From assembly GCA_002733205.1 (NCBI GenBank), contig NVUW01000010.1, positions 1 through 62,918 of the forward strand: a stretch of 62,918 nucleotides of DNA, written 5' to 3'. The stretch comes from Thalassobium sp. (GTDB lineage: Bacteria; Pseudomonadota; Gammaproteobacteria; Pseudomonadales; Oceanobacteraceae). Under the pieces are notes generated by a model, which worked only from the letters and a program-made list of their open reading frames with translations, was not told where the DNA came from and did not search any database. How positions within the stretch are numbered: the first letter of the stretch is position 1; each line of letters starts with the position of its first letter. A program made the position numbers and the translations under genes. Shown here piece by piece: positions 57,822-62,918 of the stretch.

Positions 57822-57855
57822 TTGACACCAAAGCCAAAAATAAGAGTTATATAAT
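57822..57855 (+). promoter_or_regulatory. Candidate cassette promoter Pc
   Basis: TTGACA (57822) followed by an overlapping TTATAT/TATAAT block (57847-57855) on the plus strand, pointing into the cassettes. Spacing is 19 bp to TTATAT or 22 bp to TATAAT, both longer than ideal, so the promoter would be weak. Confidence 0.4.
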
Positions 57856-58048
57856 CAATGAGTTACGAGGTTGTCGGAAGTGATCGTGCGCAAAGTGTAA
57901 AGATGATCGTGGTGCGAAAGCGTGCTTGCGCGTTTTTATCCTGATAAAAGTCTTATTGTGGGCGCTTTTCGTAACGGTGACAGTCGGTTAGACTCGGAAC
58001 TTAAAATCAAATGAAGGTGTGTAAACGAGCACGCCTACGAATAAACTG

Positions 58049-59169
58049 TTATGTTTTCAGGAGACTCGGTTGTTTGAACCTAAAATTCTAAATTTTGAAA
58101 TAGAACTGACTAGAACTCATAAAAAGAATATTATCATTGGTAATGGTTTTGGTATTTCATTTGATCAAGCTTTTGGTTCAAATTGTTTTAGTTGGAATAA
58201 CTTACTTGAGCTTTGTGAGATCGAAGAAGGTTCACCTTTATGTGCTCTACTTCACGAGTGCAATCTCGACTTTGAGTTGGCTCATCAAAAATTAAATAAC
58301 GCTATAGATGTCTTTGTTAAATATGGTGAGCATGAGGATAAGATTCGTTTCTATCAACAACAAGTAGATTTACTAAGAGAGCAGTTGGTTGTCGCTGTTT
58401 CAGCCTCGCATCCAAATAGTTTTGCAAATGCGAACCTTGCAATGGATGCAAAAATTGAGAGTGGTCGTAGATTTTTGAGGCAATTCGATGAAATATACTC
58501 TTTAAATTATGACTTGTTGCTTTATTGGCTTCGGTGTTACAAACAATCGTACATAGGTAGTGATTCCTTCTGTAACTCAACTGAGCATGACGATCTTGTT
58601 TTTAGCCCCGACGATCAATCCAACTTTTTGTTTCCTCATGGTGCTCTGTTCCTAAACAGAAATGGTATCTCTGCTACAAAAGTAAGAAGCTCACAATATG
58701 ATCCTATTCTAGCTGTAGTTGAGAGAAATATCGATAATGGAGTGTTCCCCATCACTGTTTCTGAAGGAGCCGGTGAGCAAAAGCGAAAGGTAATACAGGG
58801 GAACAAATACTTGAGCTACTGCTTTGATCGGCTCCAAAGAATAGAAGGAAGTGTGTTTACTTTTGGGTGCTCATTTATGAGCGGTAAAGATGAGCACATA
58901 ATCCAGCAACTATTACGAAGCCCAGCTGAAAAGATAGTAATTGGTGAATATGCTCCAGATAGAGCTAGAGTAATACAGTTACTCAATGAATTTGAACAAG
59001 TTCAAAAGAAGCAAGGGAATAGGCGAAAAGTTCCTGTTTTTATTGCAGATACTTCCGATACAAGAGTATGGAAAACATAACAAAGCCTTAAAGTCGGATT
59101 CGTAACAGTTGGCTCGGTTCCGCTTCGCTTCACATTTTAGCCAACAGCTACTCACCGCTTAAGGCGGCG
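58049..59169 (+). mobile_element. Integron cassette 1 (DUF4917 gene)
   Basis: Runs from T of GTTATGT (58049) to G of GTTATGC (59169). The first six bases TTATGT are the exact complement of its own attC R'' (ACATAAC), proving the boundary. AT-rich compared with the chromosome to its left. Confidence 0.88.
58070..59080 (+). CDS. DUF4917/SIR2-like cassette protein
   Basis: A 336-residue protein starting at TTG 58070 after CAGGAG. NIIIGNGFGISFDQAFG (about 20-36), SWNNLLELCE, a FDEIYSLNYDLLLYW segment (about 139), FPHGALFL and a late TFGCSFMSGKDEHIIQQL fit the DUF4917 family, whose Gly-rich start and NYD motif resemble SIR2-type NAD-binding proteins found in defence genes. Function unproven; NAD-linked abortive defence is possible. 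The stop codon is part of the attC R'' site. Confidence 0.75.
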   Translation: MFEPKILNFEIELTRTHKKNIIIGNGFGISFDQAFGSNCFSWNNLLELCEIEEGSPLCALLHECNLDFELAHQKLNNAIDVFVKYGEHEDKIRFYQQQVDLLREQLVVAVSASHPNSFANANLAMDAKIESGRRFLRQFDEIYSLNYDLLLYWLRCYKQSYIGSDSFCNSTEHDDLVFSPDDQSNFLFPHGALFLNRNGISATKVRSSQYDPILAVVERNIDNGVFPITVSEGAGEQKRKVIQGNKYLSYCFDRLQRIEGSVFTFGCSFMSGKDEHIIQQLLRSPAEKIVIGEYAPDRARVIQLLNEFEQVQKKQGNRRKVPVFIADTSDTRVWKT

Positions 59170-59175
59170 TTATGC
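59075..59175 (+). repeat. attC site of cassette 1
   Basis: 101 bp from ACATAAC to GTTATGC with paired arms AAGCCTTAA / TTAAGGC and a second inner pair GTTGGCT / AGCCAAC. It has the imperfect palindrome and unpaired bases expected of a folded attC. Confidence 0.9.
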
Positions 59176-59506
59176 GCTTATTTAATGTGATTCAAGGTAT
59201 TAATTATGGAAGTTGGTAACTTTTATTATGTAGCATTCAATACCGGCAAGTATGAAATCGAGTATGAGAACAGGGTTAAATGTATCAAAGTTACGCCCAA
59301 GTCCTACAGGGTGGAAAGAGAAGATGGATCAACTAGACTAATAGGTCACGATTCGATAATTGAATTAAAGGAACTTCCTCAAATAAATACCAGTGAATAA
59401 AACCATGCCTCCAACCTTGATCAAAGTAGAATCGCATAACAAGGCGATGAAAAACCGCTTCACTACGTTCCGCTGGACGCGCTAACGCGCGCCTTTTATC
59501 GCAACG
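59170..59506 (+). mobile_element. Integron cassette 2 (64-aa protein)
   Basis: Starts TTATGC, the exact complement of its own attC R'' GCATAAC, and ends at the G of GTTAAAT. One small gene. Confidence 0.88.
59206..59400 (+). CDS. Small cassette-encoded protein, unknown
   Basis: 64 residues beginning MEVGNFYYVAFNTGKYEIEYENRVKC. It reads as a small beta-rich fold (perhaps SH3-like): KCIKVTPKSYRVEREDGSTRLIGHDSIIELKEL. RBS AAGG lies 8-9 bp upstream. No family recognised; the only gene in its cassette. Confidence 0.65.
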   Translation: MEVGNFYYVAFNTGKYEIEYENRVKCIKVTPKSYRVEREDGSTRLIGHDSIIELKELPQINTSE

Positions 59507-59512
59507 TTAAAT
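59434..59512 (+). repeat. attC site of cassette 2
   Basis: 79 bp from GCATAAC to GTTAAAT, with paired arms GGCGATGAAAA / TTTTATCGC and an inner palindrome GCGCTAACGCGC region. Confidence 0.88.
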
Positions 59513-59931
59513 TTTTGGTCGAGTCGGATATGGAAAAACTGTCTGATCCTCAAATTGAAGCAATCAAAGATGAGCATGGCCCGCTCCCAGAGGAGTACTT
59601 GGCATGGCTTTCAGAAAAAGGTTGGGGAGAGCAGGAAAGCGGAATCATGCTGTACTCGGGGCCGGTGCACGTAAAAGAGATATTTGGTGACGACTATCCT
59701 AAAGTGTTGAAGGCCGTGTTGCTTATTGGCGACGACATGGCTGGCTATTCCATCGGTTACCGACAGACCGAGCGGGGTTGGCAATTTGTTGGTTTCGAGA
59801 GTGCCGGCGGCGACTTAGAAATAATCGAAGAAGGGCTGCGTGCATACCTCAAAAGTTAACAAGGTCAAGCACAGCGACAGCTTTTCCGTTGCGGCCTCGC
59901 CTTCACTACAAAGCTGCGCGTTTTGGCGGCA
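59507..59931 (+). mobile_element. Integron cassette 3 (SUKH gene)
   Basis: Starts TTAAAT and carries attC R'' AGTTAAC (one mismatch to the expected complement). Ends at 59931, where the conserved G is A. Confidence 0.8.
59530..59859 (+). CDS. SMI1/KNR4 (SUKH) domain protein
   Basis: A 109-residue protein from ATG 59530 (a TTG at 59515 in frame is an alternative). The SUKH start LPEEYLAWLSEKGWGEQESGIMLYSGPVHVKEIFG and the acidic middle are typical. SUKH proteins mostly serve as immunity proteins against toxins, including contact-dependent ones, and occur in cassette arrays without their toxin. No toxin is encoded here. The stop overlaps the attC R''. Confidence 0.8.
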   Translation: MEKLSDPQIEAIKDEHGPLPEEYLAWLSEKGWGEQESGIMLYSGPVHVKEIFGDDYPKVLKAVLLIGDDMAGYSIGYRQTERGWQFVGFESAGGDLEIIEEGLRAYLKS

Positions 59932-59937
59932 TTAATG
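59854..59937 (+). repeat. attC site of cassette 3 with altered crossover base
   Basis: 84 bp from AGTTAAC to ATTAATG. The right core should read GTTRRRY; here its first base is A. The following TTAATG is confirmed as the start of cassette 4 because that cassette's R'' is CATTAAC. Confidence 0.75.
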
Positions 59938-60105
59938 GCCTTGGCCCTGTCAGTTATATCTTGGGTTTGGGTCTGATCGAGTTTGAGTCCATTTGCGAAG
60001 AACTGATAAGCGTATCTTTGAACTAAAACTTATTTTTCGGCCTCGCTTGTCGATAGGAGCGGTAATTCTCAGTCAAAATATTAAAGTTATATCGGAATGG
60101 TTTGA

Positions 60106-61791
60106 ATGAAAGATAGCCGAGTAGAAAGAAATGGTGGTTTAGATTTTAGTATCTACTTTTGTGGAGACTCTAAAAAATTCCCAGATGTCAAGTTCCCGGC
60201 GATAATTTTTTCGCCAGTGAACGATAGCTGGAATGATTTTAGATTTAAGTGTAGCTACCGATATCTAATTTATTTTGGGGGTGGGCGTAGGGATATAGAA
60301 GGTCGCGTATTTCTCGGATTTACGTCAGGTAACGAAAATATCGACGATAGTGGTCAGCTATCTAATCAAGTCGAGGTGCTCGAAGCGAGTGAACTACCTG
60401 ATTTTTTTACTCTGCAAGGAGGGATGAAAGATTATCGGAACTTTGTGGATGAGCATGGAGCTGAAGATGCAAACCGCCTTCTCCTAGCTTTAAACGATTT
60501 GGTTGCCTGTCGGCGTTTTCCAAAACAGGCGAAACTCGTCGATATTGCAGTGAAAACGGAAGTGTTTAGTTTAGCTTTCATGAGAGACTCTGATCGTTTT
60601 TTTGCGTTTCACAATGCAGACACGCTTCTTGATGGTTTGGAGGAAGAAAGCTTTTCTAGAATCTCGACAGAGCTTTCACTTTCATATGACCTTGCAGGGT
60701 TTTCAGAAAATCACAATTTACATTTGAATTTTGATACGAACAGCATCCTACCGAAAAGAATCAGCGTGCTAATTGGGCGAAATGGTCTAGGGAAAAGCCA
60801 AGCTCTCCACACAATAGTGAGGTCTTTGGTTAAGGGAGATCAGCGTTTCTCTGATCGTAACTACGGTAGGCCAATGGTGAGCCGCTTGCTTGCCATTGCG
60901 ACGCCGGGAGAAACAGTCAATACTTTCCCGCCCGAGCGTCAGAATAAAAGAATTAAGTATCGACGATTGATACTCAATAGGAGTGCGAGAGCGAAGGCCT
61001 CAAGGGGCTTCTGCGATCTCTGCGTTCAACTTGCTCGGTCTGAGGAACTTATTGGCAATAATGACCGTTGGAGATTATTTGAAGATAGTATTCAGTTATT
61101 TTCTAATATTAAGAATGTCGTCTTACCTTTGAGCAAAGATATTTCAGTTGCGGCTAATCATGTTTTGAGAGTTAACGGTAAACGTTACGTGCCGCTGTTG
61201 AAGCTAAACCGCGGGGGAGAGCAGGCTAAATTAGAAGTACAAGGTGCTGTCGTAAGCAACGCTAACCCAATGATGTACATCGAGGGTGATGTTTTTCCTC
61301 TCAGCAGTGGACAGCTGTCATTTATTAAGTTTATTGTCCAAGCTTGTTTATTTGTTGAAAATGGAACCCTTGTTCTACTAGATGAGCCGGAAACACACCT
61401 GCACCCAAATTTTATATCAGAGTTTGTTAGAATCCTTGATCGTTTATTAAAATCTACTGGCTCTGTTGCCGTCATTGCCACACACTCTGCTTATTTCGTC
61501 CGAGAGGTCCCTAGAACCCAAGTTTTGGTATTTAAAGACGACGGCGATGGTCGGGTAAGTATTCAAAATCCTAGACTGAAGACATTTGGTGCAGATGTTG
61601 GGACGATCTCTTACTTCGTTTTTGAAGATGAAATTACTAATGGGTTAGTTGAAGATATACTAGATCGATTCCCAGAGAATCCTGAAGCTAGAGATAAATT
61701 ATTAATAGAACTAGAAGCAGAGTTGTCCGCTGACGTTGTTATGTACCTGCGCAGGAAGCTGAACATGGAGGAAAATAATGAAGAGAATTGA
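60106..61791 (+). CDS. ABC/OLD-like ATPase, Septu PtuA-like with extra N-terminal domain
   Basis: A 561-residue protein. Walker A GRNGLGKS is at 224-231, the ABC signature LSSGQ at 399-403, Walker B LVLLDEPETHLHP at 422-434 and the switch His in ATHSAYF at 460, so the ATPase is complete and of the type seen in PtuA/OLD/RecF-like defence proteins. Residues 1-215 precede the P-loop and match nothing I know, whereas PtuA usually starts near its P-loop. It overlaps the HNH gene by 14 bp. Likely a sensor/regulator for that nuclease. Confidence 0.82.
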   Translation: MKDSRVERNGGLDFSIYFCGDSKKFPDVKFPAIIFSPVNDSWNDFRFKCSYRYLIYFGGGRRDIEGRVFLGFTSGNENIDDSGQLSNQVEVLEASELPDFFTLQGGMKDYRNFVDEHGAEDANRLLLALNDLVACRRFPKQAKLVDIAVKTEVFSLAFMRDSDRFFAFHNADTLLDGLEEESFSRISTELSLSYDLAGFSENHNLHLNFDTNSILPKRISVLIGRNGLGKSQALHTIVRSLVKGDQRFSDRNYGRPMVSRLLAIATPGETVNTFPPERQNKRIKYRRLILNRSARAKASRGFCDLCVQLARSEELIGNNDRWRLFEDSIQLFSNIKNVVLPLSKDISVAANHVLRVNGKRYVPLLKLNRGGEQAKLEVQGAVVSNANPMMYIEGDVFPLSSGQLSFIKFIVQACLFVENGTLVLLDEPETHLHPNFISEFVRILDRLLKSTGSVAVIATHSAYFVREVPRTQVLVFKDDGDGRVSIQNPRLKTFGADVGTISYFVFEDEITNGLVEDILDRFPENPEARDKLLIELEAELSADVVMYLRRKLNMEENNEEN

Positions 61792-62632
61792 CCCTCCTGC
61801 TATTGACGACATTGAAGAGCTAACACTTCTAGCTAATAACGAGGGTCTCGGGAGTTATCCCGGCCTGATGAATGAATATAGCGGATTTCTTAGTCAATAT
61901 AATGAATATAGTAAAAGCGGTGGAAACCCTTGGAATATCGTTCCGTTAACCATTAGTGACCATCTTAAGAAGGCATTAAGAACTCACTATGGCTCTCCTC
62001 CGGAAGGGCGGCTTCAATTTATCAAAAATTATCGTCGAGGTTTATCACCAACACTTTGCCTAATGTGTGGGGGGTTCGGTAATGGTACTTTGGATCACTA
62101 TCTTCCCAAAGAGGACTTTCCAGAGTACTCATTTTTTTCAAAAAATCTTGTCCCAGCTTGTAATTGTAACTCGTTAAGGGGGCGTACTGTTAAAGGGGCA
62201 GCACCTCCTGCAAGAGTGATTCATCCATATTACGATGATTTTCTGGCAGACAGATTGTATCAAGCTGTGTTTCAAGGTGAGTTTTCTGCACCTAGTATAT
62301 CTATTGAAATTATTGATAAAAACCACCCTAAATTTGATATTTTAAAATTTCATCTCGACGAAGTAATTAAAAATGATTCAACTCAAGGTTGGTTTGAAAA
62401 ATATTGGAGCGACTTAAGTCAGCGTCCCCATGATAAGCTGGAGTTGGTTCTCCCACTATCCTCGCAAGATTTGAGCGCTGCTGATTTGAAAGTTGCTCTT
62501 GAGAGATACAGGAATCATATGGATAAGGATCATGATACGCCAAATAATTGGCTTTCTATATTCTATACTGGTCTGATGAGGGATCATGATCGCTTAGATC
62601 AGTTAGCAGCGGTCATAAACAGCAACAGATAA
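61778..62632 (+). CDS. HNH endonuclease, PtuB-like partner
   Basis: A 284-residue protein with an HNH zinc-nuclease core in the middle: CLMC (94-97), DHYLPKE with Asp106-His107, NLVPACNCNSLRG with Asn123 and Cys128/Cys130. Flanks of about 90 residues before and 150 after are helical and unassigned. Start ATG overlaps the ATPase stop by 14 bp, so the two are coupled as in Septu (ATPase plus HNH). Predicted role is DNA or RNA cleavage on phage infection. Confidence 0.82.
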   Translation: MKRIDPPAIDDIEELTLLANNEGLGSYPGLMNEYSGFLSQYNEYSKSGGNPWNIVPLTISDHLKKALRTHYGSPPEGRLQFIKNYRRGLSPTLCLMCGGFGNGTLDHYLPKEDFPEYSFFSKNLVPACNCNSLRGRTVKGAAPPARVIHPYYDDFLADRLYQAVFQGEFSAPSISIEIIDKNHPKFDILKFHLDEVIKNDSTQGWFEKYWSDLSQRPHDKLELVLPLSSQDLSAADLKVALERYRNHMDKDHDTPNNWLSIFYTGLMRDHDRLDQLAAVINSNR

Positions 62633-62679
62633 TATATTTTAGACTAAATAGGCAATAACGAATTTCATGTCAACTATGC

Positions 62680-62737
62680 CATTAACAAGGAGCGTAAGGC
62701 GGACGTCTTTCAGCCGCCGCTTCGCTCAGCGTTAGCA
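62680..62737 (+). repeat. attC site of cassette 4
   Basis: 58 bp from CATTAAC to GTTAGCA, with GGAGCG / CGCTC and GGCGG / CCGCC arms. Short, as in Pseudomonas- and Xanthomonas-type attC. The right core belongs to cassette 5. Confidence 0.78.
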
Positions 62738-62918
62738 TCACCAAGGAATAAAAATGAGCTACGTAGCTAAATTCAAGGAAATAGATGGTGACCTATTTAG
62801 ATTTGATACTCGGGTATATCTGAATGGTTACGATGCTAATATTGATGGGGCGTGCATCGCAGCGATTATTGGAAAAAATCCAGGTTCTGCTAGTCCAACT
62901 ATTCTGGACAGCCTTGCC
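62732..62918 (+). mobile_element. Integron cassette 5, cut by the window end
   Basis: Begins TTAGCA after the attC at 62680 and continues past the window, so the array is longer than seen here. Confidence 0.75.
62754..62918 (+). CDS. DUF1643-like protein, partial (3' end outside window)
   Basis: First 55 codons only, starting MSYVAKFKEIDGDLFRFDTR with AAGGA upstream. The segment AAIIGKNPGSAS corresponds to the NPS-type motif at the start of DUF1643 proteins. Function unknown. Confidence 0.65.
   Translation, partial: MSYVAKFKEIDGDLFRFDTRVYLNGYDANIDGACIAAIIGKNPGSASPTILDSLA

Larger units (their letters stand above)
57719..58048. other. attI and promoter region of the integron
   Basis: Spacer between intI (-) and the first cassette (+). 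The attI crossover is placed between G58048 and T58049 (GTTATGT), because cassette 1's own attC has the matching R'' ACATAAC. A second core-like GTTAGAC lies near 57987. A 12-bp direct repeat AGTGTAAAGATG (57798-57809 and 57894-57905) could be an integrase-binding repeat like DR1/DR2 of attI1. It also holds the LexA box and a candidate cassette promoter. Confidence 0.7.
59932..62731 (+). mobile_element. Integron cassette 4 (ATPase-HNH pair)
   Basis: A long cassette of 2.8 kb. It starts TTAATG (exact complement of its own R'' CATTAAC at 62680) and ends at the G of GTTAGCA. A ~170-bp leader precedes the first gene and may hold its own promoter. Confidence 0.85.

Noticed and set aside
57982..57995. 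GTTAGAC near 57987 as the attI crossover
   Set aside because: It matches the core consensus, but the first cassette's R'' (ACATAAC) pairs with GTTATGT at 58048, which must be the real junction.
59953..59959. GTTATAT as the right core of the cassette 3 attC
   Set aside because: The ATTAATG at 59931 fits better, because TTAATG is the exact complement of the R'' of cassette 4; GTTATAT has no matching R''.
59778..60026. 82-codon plus-strand frame across the cassette 3/4 junction
   Set aside because: It overlaps the SUKH gene in another frame and runs through the attC site; its start has no ribosome-binding site.

Overview
The window looks like a chromosomal stretch from a marine gammaproteobacterium of the Oceanospirillales type (Thalassolituus/Oceanobacter-like; an inference from gene content and protein resemblance, since no rRNA is present). 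Supporting observations are the LptF/LptG, QueA-Tgt-YajC-SecD-SecF, CysD-CysN, ZapE and RlmJ genes, the BetI-type operator, and a moderately GC-rich housekeeping background. About 57 protein genes, four tRNA genes and one chromosomal integron are supported.

Layout. 1-1383: non-coding, with a roughly 168-bp tandem repeat and REP-like palindromes. 1384-8361: pepA (-), lptF-lptG (+), an RDD membrane protein (-), menA (+), pdxH (+) and a fructosamine-kinase-like gene (-). 8768-10714: a metallo-beta-lactamase-fold lipoprotein, an AT-rich leucine-rich-repeat gene and tRNA-Met. 11039-15743: cysDN (-), a COG2945-type hydrolase (+) and zapE (+). 15781-16044: a MITE-like element. 16309-24412: choline uptake and oxidation (betI-betB-betA-choX-choW-choV) followed by a porin. 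24498-27076: a short-chain dehydrogenase and an amidase whose 3' end is tandemly repeated. 27197-33730: a compact six-gene minus-strand run (c-type cytochrome lipoprotein, DUF1501, TlpA, DUF4266 lipoprotein, DUF3570 barrel, ApbE), all predicted to work outside the cytoplasm. 34052-37801: a 7TMR-DISM diguanylate cyclase facing a chemotaxis transducer. 38177-38528: three tRNA-Leu genes. 38714-45184: queA-tgt-yajC-secD-secF and rlmJ. 45217-56306: mostly single genes, including an acyl-CoA synthetase, NhaR-like regulator, YccA, glutathione peroxidase, old yellow enzyme, hydroxyacid dehydrogenase, a stand-alone LON domain, a truncated MreB-like protein and a free-standing valyl-tRNA-synthetase arm.

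56750-62918 is a chromosomal integron. It holds an IntI integrase (-) behind a near-consensus LexA box, an attI region, and at least five AT-rich gene cassettes oriented away from it. Their boundaries can be placed to the base, because each cassette starts with the complement of its own attC R'' site. Cassette contents are a DUF4917/SIR2-like protein, a 64-aa unknown, a SUKH (SMI1/KNR4) protein, a two-gene ATPase+HNH nuclease module resembling Septu but with an extra N-terminal domain of about 215 residues, and a truncated DUF1643 gene. The attC between the SUKH and ATPase/HNH cassettes has lost the conserved crossover G.

The two most promising candidates for undescribed biology are (i) the six-gene extracytoplasmic redox run, in which the DUF3570 barrel carries two SGAS motifs resembling ApbE flavinylation sites next to an ApbE gene, and (ii) the SOS-linked integron with defence-like cassettes. 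Start codons were often moved inward from the longest open frame on the basis of ribosome-binding sites and family N-termini.
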